From: Penelope pileata
Taxonomy: Eukaryota > Chordata > Aves > Galliformes > Cracidae
Assembly: GCA_013396635.1 (NCBI GenBank)
Contig: WBMW01005650.1
Span: 4,718,156 to 4,782,155 of the forward strand
DNA length: 64,000 nt
Direction: 5' to 3'
Under the pieces are notes generated by a model. That model saw only the letters and a list, made by a program, of their open reading frames with translations. It was not told where the DNA came from and did no database searches. The position numbers were made by a program, and so were the translations under genes. This document shows positions 37,401 through 49,300 of this stretch, in pieces; position 1 is the first letter of the stretch; each line of letters begins with the position of its first letter.

Positions 37401-40400
37401 AAATTAAGTGCTTTAGTTTGCCCAGGTGTACTTGTAATTAATTGATTCAGAACTACTTGTAACAGAACAAAGATATCTGAAGTGTACTGAAATGTACTAA
37501 AATAAAACAGTTACTGAAAAATCATTACTGAAAATCTGCAAAGTATCCTCTGAAATTTGATTTTCAGTTACTCTGACTAGTGAAAAAACACTCTGAAGAA
37601 CTATCCAAAGTATTACTAGAAATACTTTTTATTTCCATCAAATGCACGATGTTGCTTGTCTTAAATTACTTTAAAGCAACTCTCTGAGGTTTACAGGAGG
37701 TCTTTTCCACCATGCAACTTCACATCTGGAAAGGAGGAAAAAACAATGAGACTACCAAAGAGAAAAAAAAAGAAATGTGTTTTCATATAAAACTCACCAA
37801 AAAGAAGGCCATGAATATACGTTTCTGACTTTTGACTTACATTTTCTATATACAGCTTCACTTAAATTTTGGTCTGGCCCTTTCACTGCCAATGAAACTC
37901 AAAATATGCACAAAGAATACATGCACACACACAAACAAGCAGTAAATATGCACTTTTTTTAGGCTGCTTCAGAAACTTATCTCTGAGCACAAAATAGTTT
38001 ATTGCTTTACATGTAGCAGTATTCCTCAAACTTTTAATCTTTGCCAGTCTAAACCAGTATAATGTAATGCCCATTATGTCTTCTAGCAATTTTCATCAGC
38101 CAAACTTCGTCAAATATAGCAGAACTGTGTATATATCAAGGATACTTATAGGAAAAAAAGAAATGATGGGGAACTTCTTCCCATGCAGATTTATATTTAT
38201 ATCAGTTATTTAATACTTCATTTGGTTTATTTGACAAACTTAGATGAACTAATTTAGAAAGAAGAACAACTGGTTTATAGTATACAAATTCAGACATCTT
38301 ATTTAGTATCTTCTTTGCTCAATTCTTTTGATCTCTTACTTGCACAAATATCAAATTACAGTTTGATCACCTCACCAGTTTGAGGATTGCCAGCTGTTCC
38401 TGTTACAAGGACAATTTAAAGCAGTTTGTAAGTTGGACACAATTACTTTAACTTTTAAAATCAGATTCCCCTCAAACAGCAGGAAACAAACGAGACATGA
38501 CAATTTTGTTCATCTCTCCAAGCTTCCCCTCCATCAGCTCCTGATGCTAAACCTCTCCTAAGCTTTCCTTTGGACCACACTTCATGGAATTTTTCAGGTG
38601 GGAGCTAAGGTTTCATAGAGACCTCCATTCTCTAAGGTTTCTCAGACTCTTGTTTGTACCTTGCTTCCACAAGCATGAAAATTTTCAAAAGAACTATAGA
38701 ATTCCTAAAAGTGCTGACATACTTGCGCTTTTTCTTGGCCTAAAGTCTTGCTGTAGTTTCAGCTCTGTAGTTTCTGTGACATAGCTGAAATACTCTTTGA
38801 AAATATCTGAAATGAATGGCAGCAATTACATGCAATCCACAACAGAATTGGAGTTCTTTTTTTCCTTGAGACCACAAGGTATTTCAAAGTCAGAATTCAG
38901 ATAGACCCTGGGAGGAATGCAGTTGATCTGAAACTATTTCAGACAGAGTTCTTGGTTAGAGGTAAGTATAATATGGTTTTTAACATTCCTTAAAATAAAA
39001 GGAAATAAAACATGTACATTTCTAAGAACCAAATGCAAGGGAGTAGTGAGTCATAGAGAAAAATAGGTTTTGGAAGAGGAGGAGGATGTTGAAACCTCAG
39101 AGGCTTTTGACCAGTTCTGCACAAAGACTGAGGTTGGTGCCAGAAATTCTTGCCAAACATCATCCTACAAATTAACCTCCCTCACACTGCATCCTCTGTT
39201 GGGCACACTTTGCCTGGTAACTACTGTTTAGTACTAGCTCTCCCTGCTCATAAATAACTGCAGAACTGTTCCCCTCAGCAGTGCTCTGCTCTCTTCCCTG
39301 TCCCCAAGCCAGCAGTCCCTTCCAAGCTCTGACCATGCTGCACACTTGGAGAGCTCCCCATACTCCACTTTGTGAGCTCTCTTGCAGGGCTCAGAAACTG
39401 CAATTAAGTCACAGCACATTCAGAAATCTATTCTCTTACACATAAAATCAGATGTCTCCCAGGTAAATTTGAGATCTGAGTAAGCATGCGGTTTTTCCAC
39501 TGGGAACAATTAGCAGCAGTACTCCTTTGATCTCTGCTCCCAAAGCTAAGTGAGTTTCAATCTGCCCTAACATTAGTGGGCAACAGTCTTCATCTGTTTC
39601 TGAATTTAGCTGTACCTCACAAAGAGAGCTTAAAGACATTAGAAGAAAAAAAAAACAAAATCATTACATGCCCGTTGTGGAAATGTGAAAGAAAATGGGA
39701 TTGCTTAGGGAATTGGGGTTTAGTCATTTGCCTTCCTGCCTTCAGAAGTTTTCATGTAAACGGGGAGAGAGGGTGTCTGTGTGTTTTCATCTTTTAAGGC
39801 TTTAAATATGTCTAAAAGCTTTTTGAGCCAGCCAGAAAACTTAGCTCCTAAAGACAGAAGAAACAGATCTGTACATTTCATTTATGTACAAACAAAATCT
39901 GGATACTAAAACAATGTAATGTCAGGACTGAAATCCTTCTTTTCTAATCTGAAGATAGTGCAGCCACAACTGCACCGAAGGACAGAGGCATGTGGCTGGC
40001 ATGCTCCTGTCCAGAAACTATGGATATGACTGTAGGCACATGCACTGGCAGCATGCACCTATCAAAATGGACTTTGGGGAGCCTTGAGACTCAATGTATA
40101 TTTGCAGACTGCATGTGCAACAGCTGTTTCTGACAGGTTCCTGGGCATCTGGCAGCTGAGCAGAGCTCCAACACAACTCTCTGGCACCTAGAATTGTTGA
40201 CTAGAAAAGTAAATATCACATGGAAGGAAGGATACAAAGAAAGGATGAATTTAACAAGTAGATTCATATTTGCAACAGATTGAGAAGTACTTACCTTTGT
40301 GTTCTGTTACGGCATTCAAGTCTGAATACCAGGAGAGCATCTGCTAACACTAGAAGTCTACATTTGGTGCAGAGACGTATCAGAATTCATATTATGACCA

Positions 40401-40541
40401 CAGTTAAAAACCCTTGCTATCAAGATTCCACATTACTTTCAATCATTTCCAGTTCCAAAGACCAAACAAATGAAAAAAAAAAAAGTTAAATCATTTCTCC
40501 ACCATTCCCACACAGTATGTATAAAATAACATTGTTCAGAA

Positions 40542-40607
40542 CTGTCCATTTAAACATTAATTTTAAATGGACAGGTTTTCCCTGTCCATTGGGCAAAAAT
40601 GCCCAAT
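40542..40607. repeat. Cluster of three overlapping inverted repeats
   Basis: Stem one pairs CTGTCCATTTAAA (40542-40554) with 40562-40574, 13 perfect pairs with a 7-base loop. Stem two pairs AATGGACAGG (40566-40575) with CCTGTCCATT (40581-40590), 10 pairs with a 5-base loop. Stem three pairs ATTGGGC (40588-40594) with GCCCAAT (40601-40607). Stems one and two share bases, so they are mutually exclusive. The function is unknown. Confidence 0.9.
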
Positions 40608-42258
40608 TTTTGTAGTCAAAAAAAAGAAATTATCCGTATGTGCACAGTGCTCATCTACACTGAAGCATAAACAACCAAAACCCTTTACTTGTTTGAGGTG
40701 TGTTTCTTAGGTGCATGTATACATGTTTTTCTACACAGCCGGAAGTATTTCGAAATGCAGTTGGTGAATGGCATTGTGGTGTACTAACTGTACTAACATG
40801 TAGCCAGCCAGCTAACTTCACGATTGCCTGTATTCATTGCTATGGTTTAGCTTATAGAGGAGCAGATGGTTTCCATGTGCTCCCAATCAAATACTCTCAA
40901 CTGCTTATTTGATCATCTGCACCAGGGTTTTTTATTTAAATAATTGAGCCTTAGCATTCTGTACTTCTTAAATGTGACCTGCTTCTTGCAATTCTTCTGA
41001 CTTGTGGCAATTGCTGTTGGCTGATGGCCAGAGTCTTCTCCTCACATTTTGAGTACAGTTAATTCAGCAGTGAATTAAAAACAGACACTCTGTATTACTT
41101 AGGACAACACAGTCTAAATTCCGTTCTCCAAATAATCCCTATAGATGCAAGCAAGTGCAGTTAATAATTCAACCATTAACCACAAATGAAAGACTTGTGT
41201 AATCTCATTTAACACTTTACAATGTTATGACACACACGAGTGGCTATAACTGACTGTTTATATAACTTTAAAGACCAATGTCACTTAAAATACAAATACA
41301 TCATTTACACAGAGACAAATAACATTTAAAAACTACTTTCTATTTCTCATGTCTATTTGTTTTAGAGCCAAGGCCTGTAGTAAAATCAGTCTATTATGCT
41401 CCATATCTTAGGCTGTGAAATTGAAGCAAAAAATATGTGCATTACTGAGCTCTTTGACTATTATTCATTGCACAGAAGAAGCACAGTTTTATTTTGATGT
41501 TTAGTTTGCTGCTACCATGGAATTTGAATCTTTTATAACAAGGTTATATAAATTCACTTGACCAGCAAGTGCAACAAAATGAGTATGCTAGTATAGTCTG
41601 ATAATTGAATGATATAAATGTATGTTTTTAATTACCTAAAATACCCCACAATTTGGCATATTCATCCTGTTTGGAGAAATTTCCTTTAAATAATAGGGTT
41701 AAACATCAGTGTAATCTTTAGGGTTAAGCAAGGTTAATTTATACATTGCAGTCTATTATTAAAAAGAGCAAGAAAGCATGCGAGGGAGAAGGAGACCAAA
41801 AACAAAAAAGAAAATGTATTAACAAACATTTGGTCTGTAAAGCTGAGGCCTAAAGAAGATTGTATTGCTAGACCACTCAGTAGCTATATAATAACATCGG
41901 AGATCTCCAATACCTAAGTCAGAACAATTAATTTCTTAGAACATATTTAAAACTATTTGTTTTAAACAGAAAAAAAAAATGAATCAGATAAGGATAGGAA
42001 TGATCATTGATTTTCTTCATTGCTCCCATCCTCCTAGACTTAAAATAGTCTAGAATTTGCCTATGTATGACATCAGAACTTCTTCAGAAAAAAGTAAGGA
42101 AGATAAAAAATGAAGAGTTTTGAAGTGTTTCCAAATGTAAAAATGAAGCCCAACTCTGACACAGTGGAAAACAGCAGAGTGAGGAGGGAGGACAGAGAGA
42201 GAGAGAAATACATTGACAAGTAATGTGTCCAGGCAAAAGATGAAGGTACTCATGTCAC

Positions 42259-42477
42259 CTGTTCTGTACTCGGGTGCTCAGAGTGGATGGTAACAGCAAA
42301 AGTAGCAGGAGTTTCTGCAAATGGAAGAGAAACAATAGTAAAAAAGGCAGTACTACGAGTGCTGCCAAAAGCAACAGCATAGTTGTGGAGGAGGAGAACG
42401 ATTCCATATGCCAGAAGGATGTAGAGCCAGATTTTCAGAGATACTTCAGCACCTAACAAATGTTGCTGAGTGCTTAG
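42259..42477 (-). other. Exon-like segment, 219 bp, hydrophobic reading, minus strand
   Basis: The minus-strand acceptor TGTTACCATGTCTTGCAG precedes 42477, and a moderate donor (GAACAG then GTGACA) follows 42259. One frame is open for 73 codons, entering and leaving on codon boundaries; the other two stop early. The reading contains a likely membrane-spanning run (IWLYILLAYGIVLLL) and a second hydrophobic run (TAFFTIVSLPF). A second, stronger acceptor (TTTCTCTTCCATTTGCAG) lies inside the segment and would cut it to 56 bp, so the borders are uncertain. No family is recognised. Confidence 0.18.
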
Positions 42478-43339
42478 CTGCAAGACATGGTAACAGTTGA
42501 TTGCTCTCATTGATTAAAAAGCTATACAGCAACTAAGTCTCTAAATTTCTCAGGGACTGAACGGGAGATTTTCAGTCACACACATTTTTCAGCTGTTTTC
42601 CACCTATCTGCATCTACAGCTTTTGGATGTATTCATCAAGTCCTGACCAGACTTCAAGCTTTCCTAAATGTTGCAATATTTCAGTTTAGGAACATCCATT
42701 CAGAAAGTACCTTAATGATTCATAAAATATTAAAAACCTCAGATAACATTGGTGGAAACATTCTTACAGGCCTTCTAGTTTAGTCTACTACAAGTCTCTC
42801 CACTGGAATTTATTATTTGTTTTTATTTTCTACTAATTCAAAGAAGAAAACAAGAAGAATAACTACTTAAAACAGTTGTGGTAAGAGCACTCATACGAGC
42901 TGGGTTAGGTTGGGAAATCAAGTCCCTGCTCCCACTAATTTAGAGCAGGATTGTTAGAATATTATCTCAAGCCTACATTCCCAAACTATGGAACATTGTA
43001 CAGTTGCTCTCGCTCAAACTTTTCCTGTTTCGGTAAAATAAAAAATACAAATAAATAGAGTCTTGAAGTACTCTGTGATGGTCGAATGGAAGGAACACCT
43101 GTCTGCAGTGCATGAGACAAGGGAAATCAATACTGCAGTCAACATTTAAATACTAGAAAAAGGGGAATTCAAGTTTCTACTGCTGACCAGTAGCAGTAGA
43201 AAGCATGCCAGTTTCCTAGTCACCAGAAGACACATACATCTTTATTCAAAGAGAAAATACAGTCTAGAAACCTAGCTTCAGTTTTATCTATGGCTCTAGC
43301 CTACATGCTATACATAAGATAGACTCAGTTTATATACTA

Positions 43340-43892
43340 GGTTGCTCTGAAAGTAATGCCTCCTATTTATTTCCATGGAAGCTACAACAAAGAGCACAGT
43401 AACACTATTTGATAGAGCAAATTCTCACCTGCAAAACACTAGTTTTCAACATAGTAACCACCACTAGCTCTGCATTTTTCCCAGTGATGAACAAGAGCCT
43501 GCATGCTGTGCTCACAACAATCTGCACCAGAGGAGGTGACCCACTGTTTCATAGCTGCTCTGATGACATTGTTGTGAAATGCACCACTGACTGCTTCACT
43601 GTGCTAACATCCACTATTTGGCTTCCAGAAGTGTTCAGCAAACATTGATGAATGTCAACAGTCGCAATTTTTACCACATGGAAGAATTCAATTTCACCCC
43701 TTATCTTCATCTGCACTTCCATATCAGATGCCATTTTGTCAGGCTGCCCCTCTGCTGCCATCTGTCACACAGCAACAACGTGCAACAGAAAATTGGTGGG
43801 AAGGTTCAGCCTCTACTGCCATACCACCAACATCTGCCTTTGACATTGTGGGCCTAGATAATAAAATAGGAGGCATTACTTTTGGAGCACCC
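43340..43892 (-). mobile_element. Internally deleted mariner element (Galluhop/Mariner1_GG-like)
   Basis: Terminal inverted repeats of 29 bp lie at 43340-43368 and 43864-43892, 26 of 29 positions identical, sharing AAAGTAATGCCTCCTATTT. A TA dinucleotide precedes the left end; the expected right-hand TA is changed to AT. The minus strand from about 43734 reads a transposase start (MASDMEVQMK, then IEFFHVVKIA, VDIHQCLLN and VDVSTVKQSVVHF), the amino-terminal DNA-binding helices. A frame break and deletion near 43550 join it to the carboxy end (VTSSGADCCEHSMQALVHH, later CFAGENLLYQIVLL). Mariner elements are usually about 1.3 kb, so roughly 0.7 kb, including the whole acidic catalytic region, is missing. 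It is non-autonomous. The family name is from memory. Confidence 0.9.
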
Positions 43893-44559
43893 ATCCTAGT
43901 TCCACTGGAAATGCCCATCCACAGGGTTTAGCAGCAGGTAAGAGTGCTTTTAATATGATCAGTTGCACTTAGAACAGCTGATTTTAACATGTCTAAAATG
44001 CATGTTCTGTACATCTGAGCATGACAGAGACATTCCAACTCCCTACTTTGTCAAGTGCGCTTCCCAAGTTGGCACCAGCAGCAGTAACAGTAACAGGACT
44101 TGGGAGTCTTCAGCTGGTAGAGTTTGGAGAGGTTTCCTTTGCCTCAAGCACAACATCTTCAAGCTTTTGCATTCCCCCAAAGAAAGACACCAGTTTCCCT
44201 CAGCCTTCAATACATTAGGAGCAGGAAGTAATGTAGATATTATATCCACTTTTCTGTGGTTCTACTTTGACATAGACAGGACTTCCATTTGTTCCCAGAT
44301 GCTTTGGAAAGAGCATGTACCTCCAAATTTTTTCCTGGGTCCACACAGATGCACTGAACAGGCGAACTTTTCACTAAGATCAGCTAGAGTACCAGTAAAC
44401 CCCTCAAAATGAATAACTTTAATTCAACAAAGACTAAAGCAAACTCAAGAGCATAGAAGCGAAGTTCAATGAAAGGTGAGTTATAGAAAGGCCATTCATT
44501 AAAATCAGAGGGTTAAGAGCACAGCTGCTTGCTGAAGAATCAAAGGGGGCTTGTAGGCC

Positions 44560-44880
44560 TTCTGTGTTTTATTTTTCATGTTAATTAAAATAATTCGGCT
44601 ACGTAAAAAACTCCTACTAGCTTCAAAAGCATGCATATGCTCCAAGTGCTTCGCAAGACCAAAGCCTAACAATATAACGAAAATAAATACCTTGCTCGTT
44701 ACCAGAAGGAATTTGTCTATTCGGTGTTACTTAATTTCATAAATACCTAATCATTACTGAAGTCGTTGGATGAATTTTTAGAAGCAGTTAGGTGTTAAGA
44801 TGATTGGCAGTTTTCCTTGCTGTTGACAACACCTAATGATACATTGCAGGATAGAAAGCTACATTAAGCGATCCAAAAAT
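44560..44880. promoter_or_regulatory. Candidate conserved regulatory element
   Basis: This AT-rich block has more CpGs than its surroundings and clustered motifs: TTAATTAAAATAATT (homeodomain-like), CATGCATATGC (POU-like), CTAATCATTA, GATGATTGGC and a 9-bp inverted pair TTAGGTGTT (44788-44796) and AACACCTAA (44828-44836) resembling T-box half-sites. It has no open frame. This composition is typical of vertebrate conserved non-coding elements, but conservation cannot be judged from one sequence. Confidence 0.22.
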
Positions 44881-46284
44881 ACCTCCTCTGTACTCACCAC
44901 ATGAGATTTTCTTTCCATAGATGTTCTATTGGTACTTCACTTCAAGAAGGCTGATGGATGTCAAAGGCCCTGTAAGGATGCTTTTCAGACAATTTAATCC
45001 AAGCTTTCTTCAAAGAACTTCTTTTTTCTTTTTCTTTTTTTCTTTTTTTTTCTTTTTTGGTGGGAAAATAATAATAATCCACAAACTTCTACAGCTCCAA
45101 CAAACATAATCAGCAAGCTTCAAGATGCCACCCAAATTACTTCACAAATTACTTCACAAATCCATTGATTTATATCTGCCATTAAAGATGAAACAGAATT
45201 ACTACCTACAGCATTTAAACTCAAGTCTTTGATTATGCTAAACTGTAAGCACATAGAAAACATCTTTCATTTGTGTGTGCTGCAGACTGAACATCTACAG
45301 AGATGGTGAAGAGGCCAAAAAGTGCACAGAAAAATGAAGACAGTCTGATGTAACAGTTATGTATAGATACATTCGTTTTAAAATATGATTTACATAGCTG
45401 TCACTCACAGCTCTGAAGACTGAAGTTATCATTCCCAACTCAAGACAGCCACGCTGCAGATTTTCAGCCAGCTCAAAGGCTGTGAACCATCCAGCTTCTA
45501 TCTCACCCTTTTTTCTTTTTCTGTTTGCCTCTCTTACCATTGTATGTGCCTTTATCCTACAGAACTGACTACGTATATTTTAAGCAAACAAGAAAAGTTC
45601 CTTACTGATGTGATCCATGACTCTATTTTTTATTTATTTTTAATAGAGGCCTTTCATTGCATTTAATTATGCATATTTTCTGTGATTATCACAGTCATTG
45701 TAACTAATACTTAATAAAAAAAAAAAGAGGATATGAGATTTTGTCTAGATTTTTACTTTATTTTTTCCTTTTGCTCTGCAACATCACTGTTCAGTTTTCC
45801 CTCCTTACAAAGGAAAGGAAAAAATAAATAATTTGCAAAGCTGACTACCAATGTTTGTTATTTCTCCTGGAAGGCTCTCATTAATTCCAATGAGGACTTA
45901 GCTTTAAGTTATACATAATTTAGTATTTTTTTACTCTGTACAAATATAGCATAGCAACAGAACAAAACAGTTATTGCATAAAAAAGTTGTAAGCCTTATT
46001 TTTTCCCTGGATTTTTAAAGAAATAATGGATTTCTACGAAAGTTAAGTGGCTAAACAAATTCCCACAGAATATCTCAGACACTACAGCCCCAGTGAAGTC
46101 TGCAGTTAGAAAATGCCCTCTGGTTTAACCAATGCCATCCTCTGTAATGTGCCAAAAAACCTGATCATACGTACAAAATAACAGTGTATTTTATGCCACT
46201 GAGTGAGGCTAACTCATGCTGTGCAGTATTAAGAAAACAGCTGATCTCTAATAAAATAGACATCAATTTTCCTATTCCTACTGC

Positions 46285-46307
46285 TTTTTTTTTTTTAAAA
46301 AAAAAAA
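46285..46307. repeat. T12A11 palindromic homopolymer pair
   Basis: Twelve T are followed directly by eleven A, giving a 22-bp self-complementary core. It is simple low-complexity sequence that may slip during replication. Confidence 0.95.
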
Positions 46308-49300
46308 CTATGCTTAAAAAAGAGCCGCACCTTGTTCTTAAAATAAGCAAAGCATTTTGCTTTTTCTGTAACCTCTGACAGTACAAAGTAAAATGATTCC
46401 TTAAATGACTACTTTATGGTTATTTATGAGATGCTAACTAGGTGTATGATGTGCTAATTATTAAGAAAGCACACATTTGGAACATCTCCAGGTGTCTTTC
46501 CAAATCTTTTTCCCCAGGTGCAGTTGTTTTTCAATTTCTTTCTGTTTGAATGAACATTACAGCATACATAATTCCTTCACTTTCATTGTTTCATAGACTT
46601 GAACATTAGAAAAAAAATTCAGAGCACCTCATTGCCTGCCATACCACTTTATCTGGACATTTCTATACCAAACACACAAATGCTTTTTCAGGAAAAAAAA
46701 AAAAAAAAAAGGAAAAAGAACAAGAAAAAATACTGTATTTTTCTGTATTTTTGAAATTGTAGACAAGACACAAGACTAAGAGGCTGCTAATATCTGAAAC
46801 CACTGCAGGAGCAGTGAAGAAAATATTTGAAAGGTTTTCATGAGCAAAACAGCAAAAGAATTTCCCAAATTCATCCCTGTCTAACCTAGGAAAATATTAA
46901 TTTCCCTAATGACAATCAGACAGTCAGGATGAGCTCACACCATATACTATGTAAGCACCTAGAAAATAATTGTCAGATCAGTGCCTCACTTCATGCTCTA
47001 TGCCCCACTTCCCGGGCTGCCCAAACTGGCACACTATAAAGGAAGCTGAAGAGCAAAACTGGGCTTTGGGATTTGTGTTGCAGGTAAAGATTGAGCTGTG
47101 CTGGGTTTCAGAGGCACACGGGGTGTCAGAGGCACAGCAGGCAGTACAGCAAGCAAGAGAAGCCCAAAGGAGTGAATCTTAGGCTGAAGTTAAATGACTT
47201 GGCAGGTCTTACTACACTAGCATGCACAATTTGAGGAGATCAATACACACACCATTTCATGGACTATTTAATAATCTGACAGTATGACTGTATCAAGGCA
47301 AAATGAAAATACATTTTAGAAGGACTCACTTATGTGGACAGCACTGCCACTGATTACACTGATGTGGATATGCCTGAAAAGATGTTTAAGTAGCAGTAGA
47401 ATTCTGAATTAATCAATTTTGACACATGTTCAAGTGCAAAATACACGGATCCATAGCACAAAGCTGGGAAAATGAGAAGAGAAAGAACCATCAGACAGTG
47501 ATACTATTTAACCCAGTACAAAATCTTTACTATCTCAGCCCCAGTGCTTTCAATGATATTTTATTAAGATGATTTTCACATTAATGTTTACACATAGCAT
47601 GATCTTATCTATCTGCTTCAAACAAGCATCAGGTAAATTTTAGTTTTGGGTTACAGCAAACTGAAGAATGGAAAAGAAAGATAAATTTCTGACAACCAAT
47701 TTTAAATTAAAACAACAATGAATAACAGGAGGTAGCACGTGTGCCAAGCCACATACAGATAGATAAGGCACAAAGCATTTGGTGTGTTCCACGTAACGAC
47801 TTGTAGTTGAATAGCAATATTTCCTCATGTAAGAAATATATTAATGTTTTACATAGACTGTAAATAAAAAGTTCATTCACCACATCATGATGAAAAAATA
47901 TAGGATTTTACTTGTTTTGTTAAGTTTAAATCCGAGATCTTGCTGTGGAATGGAACAATATCGCAGATCTCGCCACTTAACAGGGTTTTTTTTTTCCCCT
48001 GTTCTTTTGGTTTTTACTTTTTTATGAATGCCTATAGAATTGTGATGAGCTTAAGTTTTTTTTAGATTTTTGCTTACAGCCTGTTTTGTTTTATTAACTA
48101 ATTTAAATTTTCCTCCATATTCTAAGGGAATTATTTATGTGCAAAGGACTTGCACCAAGATAGAAGAGGCATAATAGTGAGATAAGAAATTAATTATACT
48201 GTAGTTAACCTTTAAATTAAGCAAAAGATAGCAAAAAAAGGCTAAAGATGGAAGGCAAAAGTTTTGTGAAAAGTAGATCTTGTGAAACATGGAAATAAAA
48301 AGTGTTTCTAAAGCATTTTGCAAAACCTGGAACATTTTCACTTTTCTTAGCACAATACATTTTTGCTTGGTTTCTGACAAACATTAAGGTAACATGGAAG
48401 GCTTGCTCCTGACGAAGATAACTTTAGCCTCGACAGAGTTTTACTCAAATGGACATTATTTCCCCCTCTGTCTCTTCTGCTTTGCTTTTCTAAAAATGCT
48501 GTAATAGCCTCCTTAACCAACTTCACCAAGCCTACCGCTCCCAAAGTTACGCGATCCAGTTAAGAAGACTCAGGCTAGCCAAATATCTGACTGCTCAGAG
48601 CTCACCTGTCATTTAAAATTCCGCTTCCTATACAGAAATACAGGGGTTTCATCTCAGGATATTTTTAGCTAGAATTAGACACCTGAATCAGAGCAGTTCT
48701 ATTTCAAAGAGTATAGACAAATTCTGGCTAGATTTTCATCCAGACAACGGCTGCAGCATTTGCATGGCTCACCCAAAACCCAGTTTCAGTCTCCCAAAGC
48801 CTCAAATAGACAATTGTGTTACAAGATACACTTTAGCTTCCATGGCTAGTCCTATCCAAGCTTGAAAAGGATTCTTTTAAATCTTGTAAAGGCAACTTGA
48901 GTCACTAAGATGTAGGCATTTTGCTAGTAAGAACAACAACAAAAAAATCTAAACAAAATTCCACACAATTGTTTTAAAATCTAAGTATTTTGTAGTCAAT
49001 ATAGTTTTGAGGAATCCAACAAGGAAATGGATTTTTTTTTTTAACATAGATATAGCAACATTTCAAAATGTTTGCTTTGATGTTTCAGGTTTTCTATTAT
49101 AACTCTGTAGGAAAAAACAAAATTAGCTGAAAGAAAATTTTCTTGTGAACATTAAATGTTTACTGAAGGTGATCAAAAAATAATTCAAATAAAATTTGAT
49201 CTCAAGCCAGCAAGGATTTAAACATTTGCTTAACATAAAATATAGATATGTTTTTAATGAGCGTACTAGGCTACTCATGTGTGAAATCATTCCAAATCAG

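Larger units (their letters stand above)
32136..43339. other. Unique DNA without a recognised gene
   Basis: About 11 kb with no transposon recognised. It holds a poly-T tract with an assembly gap, a 25-bp palindrome (33352-33376), a hairpin cluster (40542-40607) and one exon-like segment on the minus strand (42259-42477). The stretches near 32155-32460 and 33700-33900 are dense in TAAT-type motifs and may be regulatory; nothing else is visible. Confidence 0.55.

Noticed and set aside
39234..39419. Minus-strand 61-codon frame after a reasonable acceptor
   Set aside because: No donor of acceptable quality follows, and the local GC rise explains the open frame.
43963..44412. 149-codon plus-strand frame just beyond the mariner element
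   Set aside because: It is outside the inverted repeats, has no recognisable motif, and another frame overlaps it; frames near this length are expected by chance.
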